Assembly (NCBI GenBank): GCA_001189105.1 | Contig: LFCL01000029.1 | Span: 1 to 36,228, forward strand | Reading direction: 5' to 3' | DNA: 36,228 nt | Origin: Parcubacteria bacterium C7867-002 | GTDB lineage: Bacteria; Patescibacteriota; Minisyncoccia; Phycocordibacterales; PALSA-1337 | Shown here: piece by piece, positions 18,601 through 24,675 of the stretch | How the letters are laid out: each line of letters starts with the position of its first letter | Numbering within the stretch: the stretch's first letter is position 1 | Made by a program: the position numbers and the translations under genes | Notes under the pieces: model-generated | Databases searched by the model: none | What the model saw: only the letters and a program-made list of their open reading frames with translations | Told to the model about the DNA's origin: nothing

Positions 18601-18653
18601 ATCAAAGTTCTACGAACTATCCGATTCGATTCTATCGGGCAGTTACTCCTTAG
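15618..18653 (+). CDS. large secreted multidomain protein: FGE-sulfatase/SUMF1-like domain with an inserted pIII-type domain, lipase-like alpha/beta hydrolase, C-terminal PVC-style repeat domain
   Basis: Signal peptide; RLPTEAEWEYSARAN...FDIQGNVSEWCQDWYGSYGSG...STRVIRGGSW...GFRVVLAP; HLISHSAGAALIQ; C-terminal SQDLINWTNIVQLANTNGTVRFFDQSSTNYPIRFYRAVTP. Confidence 0.85.
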   Translation: MKGKTLTVMGGLVALITLMSFGQNIDQHSTQPVDTVQSVATRPTTGKIGLGRMLAKKSQEAAQRANAVIPTASETLARIENEISTGKFPAGLYPPGFLDWLDKMGNQPIYVLAPFDPAFYALKPGDRANMAYLDAMFTMGSPTSESERGSDEGQHTAVITYGFFMSQYEVTQSEYLAVVGSNPSWFRSANGYTDDLNRPVENVTWLQASNYCYLLTQQERANGHIQSTWEYRLPTEAEWEYSARANSSVLYSQTDDSDSTTGNPGPWYPGDWQHSDVFPSSGVTDVYVKVSKTSGSGQSVFWDMNSCSDGNHILNFGPPPTDGLPHLLHWHGGSPIGLNSCNYGSSYFYTGSGALTVYGKGSGTSLRPYIIMLGQAGSTFPAFSFGNSIRGGDANFDTHYEYDASVGTVNVGSPTVAPLGITAVVGSYNDNGFGLFDIQGNVSEWCQDWYGSYGSGTVIDSKGPSSGSTRVIRGGSWTDQGVACRSAERSSLSQSSANSHVGFRVVLAPVVPEWKTAITTLPSQPTYGNYPVKGSGKDNLVFATHGWTLKLPLAFSPPDPAWVDGMSNSIAQFLTANSLATWQVHGYRWVQNSWTKSPMTALHNAKQEGEVLGTYIAAQGWTHVHLISHSAGAALIQAICQRIKAMSPTTTVQCTFLDPFVGTDYAGLTDYGLGADWADSYFSRDGLTGGEIWPLTEGVLDNAYNVDVTQLDPNKVGTTRFRSSASGQMETCYKTLSSHGWPVDFYANTVSGSVSSEYAGFGFPLSKEGGNWNYALANYTPGNSTPHLLGTADPTCTTDMQVTPPSYLNTVPNFSQWPTIESDTGTIQKYSDYLRLVTGSPAWLATVIQVTNPVNIVSFNAEFTSGSGAQGLLSVLWDAETIGTVDERVVGSSLQHYEFTFPNTSTNTTHVLGFRIDSFTNIQSTLLVTNVVLNQIGPSQPFSLAVTTSRTNGLIVHELSGEAGFTYGIQASQDLINWTNIVQLANTNGTVRFFDQSSTNYPIRFYRAVTP

Positions 18654-18669
18654 TGTCTAGGAATCCACA

Positions 18670-18696
18670 GAGCTTGCTTTCGGGCAGGCTCTTTTT
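18670..18696 (+). terminator. Rho-independent terminator of the cargo gene
   Basis: GAGCTTGC-tttcgg-GCAGGCTC then TTTTT. Confidence 0.85.
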
Positions 18697-19012
18697 AATA
18701 GCTTAATTGAGGTGTCATAGACAAAGACAGCGCATACATCCAGATAAATATCAAAATAGCTACAAGCCCTATTACCATAAGTAAATTTCCCGCCCAAGCT
18801 GACTCCTTATTTTTATTGCTTCTAAATGCGAAAAATATTCCGCCGACAGCAATGAGACAAGAAATAATAATTGATACAAGATTAAGTGAATTTGCAACAG
18901 AAGGTGGAACGGGCGCTGAATTTGGAACTCCTACAAATATCAAAACGAGCAAAACAACATAACAAAGCACGGACAAAGTAATATTTTTATATTTTTTCAT
19001 ATAATTGGTCAC
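18695..19012 (-). CDS. small membrane protein (3 TM)
   Basis: ITLSVLCYVVLLVLIFVGV, LVSIIISCLIAVGGIFFAF, LLMVIGLVAILIFIWMYAL. Confidence 0.6.
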   Translation of the reverse strand: MTNYMKKYKNITLSVLCYVVLLVLIFVGVPNSAPVPPSVANSLNLVSIIISCLIAVGGIFFAFRSNKNKESAWAGNLLMVIGLVAILIFIWMYALSLSMTPQLSY

Positions 19013-19261
19013 TCAATTATTTAGAGGACACTAAAAGTGTAGCATGAAAACATGTCCCCCAGTTATCCCCAACAATATCCCCTTTGTTTGCCATACAAAG
19101 ACTGAACAGAGCCGTATTCTATTTTCTGTTTCGGAATATAATAAGCTCCTTCTGTAGGCGCACGCCCCCCACATCCACTGAGCGGATGTGTGAGAACGTG
19201 CAACAAGCTCCTTGCGGCGTATTTAGAGGAAGCCGCACCCCAGAGCACACGCCTCCCAAAC

Positions 19262-20206
19262 TTAAAACGGCAGGGTCTGATCTACCTTATCATCTTCTGC
19301 GCCGACGGCGGTCTGTACGGGCGCACCTTGCCCGCCGTTCTTTACCGACGCAATGGAAGTTGAACCCCCAACGTCGCCGCGCGGAGGCGCGGGCGTTCGA
19401 TTCCGCTTAAGCGGAATCGAACGCAACATCGCAGAACACAAAACACGCCAACGTTCTACGAAGTTCAGATCAAAAGCATCTACATATACTTTCTGCGAGC
19501 GCGGTATGCCGCCGCGCAAATACTTGGAGTTGTAGGCGTTAAGAACACGGTTACTTCCCCAAAAGAGCCGCTTCGAAACTGGCTCTGCGCTTTCGTCCAC
19601 TGTCTCACCCGATCCTGTCATCTCCTGATATTCGGAGACGCGGAATAGGAGGCGCGGCCACTGCATGAGCTTCACACACTTGAAGAAGCGGTTTACATTT
19701 CCTCGTGCTGATACGTGCACGGCAGTGGGACGTTGAGAAATGATGATGAGGCATCTGTTGAAGTGGCGAGTATGGAGAATACTCTTACGCTTGCGGAGGC
19801 TCATTTTTGTCATTTCATAGCTGTCGAAGATGATATGTCCCTCGTCTAAATACACTTTGCAATCAGTCAGCTTCTCAAACTTGTCCATGAATTGATCATC
19901 AATCTCGATGTAGTGGAAGTTCTCTTTCGAGAAGCGGAAATATCGCCTGCGGAAGAAAAAGAAGTTTTTGAAAGTCCATTTAAGCGATAACCTATCATCG
20001 TGTCCCTCGAAGTGAAGTCGGAAATTGGCATATACAGATTGTCCATTCGCAAGATCGTCTAAGATCATGCGTGTGGCGCAATAAGTCTTTCCTTGTCCCA
20101 CTCGGCCATATATCTGATCTATGCTTCCCTCTTCAGCCTCAAATAGATCGCGGATCAAATCCACTTCGACTGGTTCTCCGGCGTTGTTAGGGATGAAAGT
20201 ACTCAT
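19262..20206 (-). CDS. zot: Zot-like inovirus assembly ATPase (pI)
   Basis: Walker A IYGRVGQGKTYCAT, Walker B CKVYLDEGHIIFD, IIISQRPTAVHVSARGN; start at 20206 overlaps the upstream stop as ATGA. Confidence 0.85.
   Translation of the reverse strand: MSTFIPNNAGEPVEVDLIRDLFEAEEGSIDQIYGRVGQGKTYCATRMILDDLANGQSVYANFRLHFEGHDDRLSLKWTFKNFFFFRRRYFRFSKENFHYIEIDDQFMDKFEKLTDCKVYLDEGHIIFDSYEMTKMSLRKRKSILHTRHFNRCLIIISQRPTAVHVSARGNVNRFFKCVKLMQWPRLLFRVSEYQEMTGSGETVDESAEPVSKRLFWGSNRVLNAYNSKYLRGGIPRSQKVYVDAFDLNFVERWRVLCSAMLRSIPLKRNRTPAPPRGDVGGSTSIASVKNGGQGAPVQTAVGAEDDKVDQTLPF
19393..19424. repeat. 32-bp perfect palindrome inside zot coding sequence
   Basis: GCGTTCGATTCCGCTT/AAGCGGAATCGAACGC. Confidence 0.95.
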
Positions 20207-20457
20207 GTATGTATGGGTGTTCGGGAACCGAGAAAGACACGGACGATCAAGAGTGTCAGCTCGAAGGAAAAATAGATCATTACGCATTGCATGGGATACA
20301 CGACCGGCCAATTTAGAGAAGCAAAATAATTGTAATAACCGACGGCCGTATTAAGTGCGGCATCCATACCAAACGGAAGGGTTGTAACTTGTGGCAACCA
20401 AGAGAAGAAAGCGGAAATGATTGTACCGATAGCCAAAAAGAGAAAGGATAGTATCAT
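20203..20457 (-). CDS. small hydrophobic protein, pVI-like minor coat/assembly protein
   Basis: 84 aa, hydrophobic segments, between pIII-like and zot genes; ATGA overlaps at both ends. Confidence 0.6.
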   Translation of the reverse strand: MILSFLFLAIGTIISAFFSWLPQVTTLPFGMDAALNTAVGYYNYFASLNWPVVYPMQCVMIYFSFELTLLIVRVFLGSRTPIHT

Positions 20458-21983
20458 TTTCGTTTACTTATTTTGTAAAGCTGTTCTTTGTAGCGATATG
20501 TCTCATCGTTCACATGCTTGAAGCCCTTGCGATCCTTTGTAAATGTATCCTGAGCCGGTCCCCGCGAGTGGAAGTGCGGATATATCCCAGTAATTCGGCC
20601 GATAATGGCGATTACAAGTACGAGCGTCCATAAGAAGATCCAATATGGCTCGGCAATAGAGCGTAAAGTGCGCGATCCAGTGGAGGTCGATGATGTGAGT
20701 GATCCGATGAAGGAACTTGTGCTAAATAGATTCCAAGGATTAAGAGTCAATGCGCCTTGGCTATATCCAAGTACCGCAGGAGGTGTATACGAGAATACCG
20801 GCAGAGGAGTAGTCGTGCCGGAAGCGAATATAGCGATGAAGCGGGTAACATAACCAAGGGGAACATAGGTCAAGAATTTGCCCGACACTCCAGAGATAAG
20901 GGCGGCCGTAGTGGAAGCGTCGGGAATAATCAGAATGTACGCACAAGAGCCAAGACTAAATGAGCCGGATATGGGATTACAGATTGAGGAGACGGCCTGC
21001 GTACTACTCGCAAGTGATGACAACTGGCCACTCGAAGAAGCTATATATCCTTGGATGACATCATAGGCGTTCAGTTGTCCTACAAGGAACGTACCGGATA
21101 CTTGGCTGAGACTGATCTTGTTGGAGAACAGGCAGTAACCAAAGACGCACCACGATCCCACGGTGTCATAGATCGTCGAGGTATAGCGCCATGTGCCCCC
21201 GTACACGAAGGTTACGGGAGTGGAAGAAGAAGACTCGCCCGACGATTCTACATCCCATGTGAACGTGAACGAGCAACCCTGTCCGAGTGTATTCGATATC
21301 GCATCAATGACTGCTCCGGAAAAGGAAGAACAGCCAGCATTGCTGTATGTAGTTGTTACTGCTGTTGTAGAAGAAAGGTCGGTCAAGTTTACATACACAT
21401 CCTGTGCCAATGTTGTAGTGGTTGCCGTCGTCGTACCATTCGAGGGGGTTACAGAGATAAAATGTGTTGAGGTGTCCGGAGGAATAGGAGGCGTAACGCC
21501 ACCGTTGTCAGTCATCACTATGTACGGAAACATACTTGACCCCGAACCCGATCCATACACAGTCAATGAGCCAGAGCCGGTATAGAAGTAAGAACTGGCG
21601 AAATTACATCCGTAAAGTCCGATCGGCCCACCACTCCAATGTAGAATGTACTTAGTGCCATCCACAGTCGGTGTACCGCCAAAATTTAGAATATGATTAC
21701 CATCACTACAACTATTAACATCCCAAAATATTGATTGTCCCGAACCACCACTTTTTGAGACTTCAATATATACGTCTGTAATATCGGAAGACGGCCAAGA
21801 AACTCCATTTTGCCAGTCGCCTGGATACCAAGGACCAGGATTACCTGTCGCTGTTCCAGTATCTATAGTTTGAGAGTAGAGAGTGGACGCAAACACATTC
21901 CGCGGGCCGGAGATTATAACAGCCATTAACACAATGGCTGTTGCGGCTCCGCTAAGAATGAATTTGCTCTTGAAATGCCTCAT
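20454..21983 (-). CDS. pIII-like minor coat/adsorption protein
   Basis: N-terminal signal (FILSGAATAIVLMAVIISGPRNVFA), Ser/Thr-rich middle, C-terminal TM (YWIFLWTLVLVIAIIGRITGIYP); position upstream of pVI-like and Zot. Confidence 0.75.
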   Translation of the reverse strand: MRHFKSKFILSGAATAIVLMAVIISGPRNVFASTLYSQTIDTGTATGNPGPWYPGDWQNGVSWPSSDITDVYIEVSKSGGSGQSIFWDVNSCSDGNHILNFGGTPTVDGTKYILHWSGGPIGLYGCNFASSYFYTGSGSLTVYGSGSGSSMFPYIVMTDNGGVTPPIPPDTSTHFISVTPSNGTTTATTTTLAQDVYVNLTDLSSTTAVTTTYSNAGCSSFSGAVIDAISNTLGQGCSFTFTWDVESSGESSSSTPVTFVYGGTWRYTSTIYDTVGSWCVFGYCLFSNKISLSQVSGTFLVGQLNAYDVIQGYIASSSGQLSSLASSTQAVSSICNPISGSFSLGSCAYILIIPDASTTAALISGVSGKFLTYVPLGYVTRFIAIFASGTTTPLPVFSYTPPAVLGYSQGALTLNPWNLFSTSSFIGSLTSSTSTGSRTLRSIAEPYWIFLWTLVLVIAIIGRITGIYPHFHSRGPAQDTFTKDRKGFKHVNDETYRYKEQLYKISKRK

Positions 21984-22017
21984 TTGATATAATGTGGTTA
22001 ACTTAATACGAGTATCG

Positions 22018-22036
22018 AGCGCCTTGATCGGGCGCT
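22018..22036. repeat. hairpin between coat-like and pIII-like genes
   Basis: AGCGCC-ttgatcg-GGCGCT. Confidence 0.6.
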
Positions 22037-22046
22037 TTTGCGTTGT

Positions 22047-22256
22047 CTAGCGGCCCTGTGTTGCCCTGTGATAGAGATACCAAGGTATTCCGATCACGAA
22101 AAGCAAAACACCGATACCGAGCCAGAGAGGCCAGAGGGCGATGAAGATATCAAGCAAGACTTGTCCTGCCTGCCCTACTGCGGCCGTCATAGTGCCACTG
22201 ATCGTAGCCCACGGAATACCGAGAGCTGTGAATATGGCGGTGGTTGTTGCGCTCAT
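22047..22256 (-). CDS. small membrane protein, candidate major coat protein
   Basis: 69 aa MSATTTAIFTALGIPWATISGTMTAAVGQAGQVLLDIFIALWPLWLGIGVLLFVIGIPWYLYHRATQGR; single long TM and basic C-terminus. Confidence 0.6.
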   Translation of the reverse strand: MSATTTAIFTALGIPWATISGTMTAAVGQAGQVLLDIFIALWPLWLGIGVLLFVIGIPWYLYHRATQGR

Positions 22257-22398
22257 AGTTTAGAGGTTTGATTTTTAATTCGACCCCAGCCGTTCGATTT
22301 CGGCCGGTAGTTTAGCGTCGTCTCGGACGCTTCGGCGTTAGCTCACCCACCCGCCGCCGAAAGCCTTATGAATTCGTGCCGCACGTATACGATGTTTT

Positions 22399-22587
22399 CT
22401 AGATTTTCGTATTTGATACATGCCACGACCTCGATTCCGTGCATCGAGAAACTTTAGAAAGTTTCCCTGTTTGCGAGACATCATTTGAGTATGAAAGTTG
22501 GTTTATAATTTCGACCTTGGCGGTGATATGCGCCGGTCTGCTCCAGCATCGGCCACTGATGTGCCGGAGGAGCAGGCCGCCAAACAT
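22399..22587 (-). CDS. 62-aa hypothetical protein
   Basis: Start overlaps upstream stop (TGATG). Confidence 0.4.
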   Translation of the reverse strand: MFGGLLLRHISGRCWSRPAHITAKVEIINQLSYSNDVSQTGKLSKVSRCTESRSWHVSNTKI

Positions 22588-22688
22588 CACCAATCAAATA
22601 TCTTTGCGAATAGTTTTAGTCCGGTGTAGAGGACTACACCGAGGATCACCGAGAACAAATAAAGTATGTATATTTCGGGGGTAATCAT
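22587..22688 (-). CDS. 33-aa single-TM micro-protein
   Basis: MITPEIYILYLFSVILGVVLYTGLKLFAKIFDW; start overlaps previous stop as ATGA; f1 pVII/pIX-like size and topology. Confidence 0.5.
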   Translation of the reverse strand: MITPEIYILYLFSVILGVVLYTGLKLFAKIFDW

Positions 22689-22861
22689 TGGATATGGAGA
22701 AGATTGCGAGACGGCCCACGCTTAAAAAAGCTCGTTACCACTCCAAGGAGTTTCATAATGACCAGATACACTGGAAGCCATCCCGCCAAGAACACTCCAA
22801 CTGCAAGAAAGAGGATCACGAGAGGTGTAAAGTAAATAAAGTTTGGATCAAAAGTGGTCAT
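22685..22861 (-). CDS. 58-aa membrane protein
   Basis: MTTFDPNFIYFTPLVILFLAVGVFLAGWLPVYLVIMKLLGVVTSFFKRGPSRNLLHIQ; start abuts previous stop (TAAATG). Confidence 0.55.
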   Translation of the reverse strand: MTTFDPNFIYFTPLVILFLAVGVFLAGWLPVYLVIMKLLGVVTSFFKRGPSRNLLHIQ

Positions 22862-23116
22862 TTAGCGTTTTTTCTTGATGATCGAGTTAACGACGAGGCC
22901 GGAAAGCATGAGTGCAAGTAGTGTGATGACAACCGATATGCCGAACGAGACATTGCCAGCATCTTGCATGTACACCGGACTGGAAGTCGCCGATATGATT
23001 GAAGCGGAGAGCGGATCAGAGACGGTACTGCATTCGGAGGAATCAACCACAGGATACGAATCAAGCGATCCTGTGACAGTCGTATATGTATATGTGCATG
23101 TAGTCGTTGCATTCAT
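22862..23116 (-). CDS. 84-aa single-TM protein, coat-like
   Basis: Thr/Ser-rich N-terminus, TM FGISVVITLLALMLSGLVVNSI, basic tail IKKKR. Confidence 0.55.
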   Translation of the reverse strand: MNATTTCTYTYTTVTGSLDSYPVVDSSECSTVSDPLSASIISATSSPVYMQDAGNVSFGISVVITLLALMLSGLVVNSIIKKKR

Positions 23117-23259
23117 GTGATGTCGCGCTTACGTGTGAGCGTGCTTATTCTGTACAGGAGGCGATAGATATAACCGATCTTGCGTTCTCTCACCGCGCCT
23201 AAAATCTGCGACCACAAAAGTTCCAAATCAGTGTTAATTTTTTCTCGATCAGTAGGCAT
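23113..23259 (-). CDS. 48-aa basic soluble protein, first ORF of the prophage cluster
   Basis: MPTDREKINTDLELLWSQILGAVRERKIGYIYRLLYRISTLTRKRDIT; ATGA overlap with next ORF. Confidence 0.45.
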   Translation of the reverse strand: MPTDREKINTDLELLWSQILGAVRERKIGYIYRLLYRISTLTRKRDIT

Positions 23260-23483
23260 AGTTGAGTGGGTAATACGTCCATATTCTCAAACCGAACGGC
23301 ATGATCTCGTCTGTCCAAAAAATGTAAACAATTTGATCCATACAATTACATGCTTAGTCGGTTACAGCGTGCGTAATTCCACAGCACGTCTTGCGCCCTT
23401 TTCTTATACTTAGGGCCAGAAAAGAACTTCATCTGCGAGATGATATGTCGGCGTCGGCGAGTTGGTCTTTTGATACGCATAAA

Positions 23484-23513
23484 ATTAAAACGCCCATCTC
23501 TGGGCGTTTTAAT
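23484..23513. terminator. bidirectional hairpin terminator downstream of rpsI
   Basis: ATTAAAACGCCCA-tctc-TGGGCGTTTTAAT, 13-bp stem. Confidence 0.85.
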
Positions 23514-23534
23514 CTCTATACTAAGAAGTCTCGT

Positions 23535-23555
23535 TTATCGTTTAGACCACTGTGG
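23535..23555 (-). other. copy B of the S9 C-terminal codons (recoded)
   Basis: Minus strand CCA CAG TGG TCT AAA CGA TAA = PQWSKR-stop, 7 nt beyond the rpsI stop. Confidence 0.75.
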
Positions 23556-23562
23556 CGGTAAG

Positions 23563-23970
23563 TTATCTCTTACTCCACTGAGGACTCTTACGTGCTTTCT
23601 TGAATCCGAACTTACGGCGTTCTTTGGCGCGAGGGTCACGTTTGAGGAAGCCAAGCTTCTTGAGGTTACCACGGAGCTGTACATCGTATACGAGCAATGC
23701 ACGTGCGATACCGAGGCGCATAGCGTCTGCCTGACCAGAGATACCACCACCACTTACTTTGACAGTGATATGGAACTTGTCAGCGGCCTTGCCGTTGGTG
23801 ATAGCGGCCATAGCAGTTGCTTGCATTTCTGGTACGGGAAAATATGCCTCGAGAGTCTTGCCGTTTACTTCGTACCCAGCCTTTGTGCCAGGAAAAAGAC
23901 GAACACGAGCGATAGCAGTCTTACGGCGGCCGACAGCTTCAAAATATTTGGTTGGGGATTTGGTAGTCAT
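23563..23970 (-). CDS. rpsI: 30S ribosomal protein S9 (uS9); 3' end coincides with an att repeat
   Basis: YFEAVGRRKTAIARVRLFPG...GGGISGQADAMRLGIARALL...RKSPQWSKR. Confidence 0.97.
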   Translation of the reverse strand: MTTKSPTKYFEAVGRRKTAIARVRLFPGTKAGYEVNGKTLEAYFPVPEMQATAMAAITNGKAADKFHITVKVSGGGISGQADAMRLGIARALLVYDVQLRGNLKKLGFLKRDPRAKERRKFGFKKARKSPQWSKR

Positions 23971-23971
23971 A

Positions 23972-24316
23972 CTATTCTTTTATAATAAGATTTTGTATAC
24001 GGATATCGCGCAATTTGTTCTTTGGAAGCATGCGGTATATTGCACGGCGGAATACCTCGGTCATGCCACGGCGGTTGATGAGCTCTGCAAGAGTCTCACT
24101 CTTGAGACCGCCACGAAAACCGGTGTACGTGACATATACATCACCTTCTTTCTTGCGGGCAGTAATATCTGCGCGAGAGACGTTGATAACTTCGACGATG
24201 CCAGGGATGGCAACATTTTTGGCAAAAGAAACTGAGTTCTTACCCATAAGAGCCGCAGCAGCTTGACTGGCGATGCGTCCGATTTTCTTTCCTTGTGCGT
24301 CTATGGTGTGTTTCAT
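23972..24316 (-). CDS. rplM: 50S ribosomal protein L13 (uL13)
   Basis: MKHTIDAQGKKIGRIASQAAAALMGK...TEVFRRAIYRMLPKNKLRD. Confidence 0.95.
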   Translation of the reverse strand: MKHTIDAQGKKIGRIASQAAAALMGKNSVSFAKNVAIPGIVEVINVSRADITARKKEGDVYVTYTGFRGGLKSETLAELINRRGMTEVFRRAIYRMLPKNKLRDIRIQNLIIKE

Positions 24317-24320
24317 ATAT

Positions 24321-24671
24321 TTATACAAATTCAATCAAGGCCATTGGACTACCATCGAGATCACGGTTGCCGAGGCGGATAATACGAGTATAGCCACCTT
24401 TGCGGTCGATATACTTCGGTGCCACAATGTCAAAAAGTTTCTTTGTCTCATCTGCACCTTGGAGGCGAGAATTGACGACACGGCGTGAAGTCACGGTAGC
24501 AACCTTTGCCTTTGTGACCAACTTCTCTACGTATGGACGGAGCTCCTTTGCTTTGGCAACGGTTGTGCGGATGCGTGAATCACGGATAAGGTTGCGTGCC
24601 AAAGAACGCATCAGAGCGTGGCGCTGAGTCTTTTCTCGTCCGAATTTTCGTGTGGAATTGCCGTGTCTCAT
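24321..24671 (-). CDS. rplQ: 50S ribosomal protein L17 (bL17)
   Basis: MRHGNSTRKFGREKTQRHALMRSLARNLI. Confidence 0.96.
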   Translation of the reverse strand: MRHGNSTRKFGREKTQRHALMRSLARNLIRDSRIRTTVAKAKELRPYVEKLVTKAKVATVTSRRVVNSRLQGADETKKLFDIVAPKYIDRKGGYTRIIRLGNRDLDGSPMALIEFV

Positions 24672-24675
24672 GGGA

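Larger units (their letters stand above)
13154..23583 (-). mobile_element. integrated inovirus-like prophage inserted in the 3' end of rpsI
   Basis: Tyrosine integrase next to one end; 15-bp direct repeat CTTACTCCACTGAGG at 13160-13174 and 23569-23583; Zot, pIII-like and coat-like genes between; interrupts the host minus-strand gene run between grpE and rpsI. Confidence 0.82.

Noticed and set aside
15618-18653. Diversity-generating retroelement target (FGE/C-type lectin fold)
   Set aside because: No reverse transcriptase or template repeat seen in the window, and no repeat of the FGE C-terminal region
16365-21881. Invertible segment between the two copies of the pIII-type domain
   Set aside because: The copies differ heavily at DNA level, so homologous inversion is unlikely; no recombinase sites found at the edges
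23535-23753. 72-aa minus-strand ORF ending in PQWSKR
   Set aside because: It overlaps rpsI in another frame; only its last seven codons are meaningful, as an rpsI 3'-end fossil
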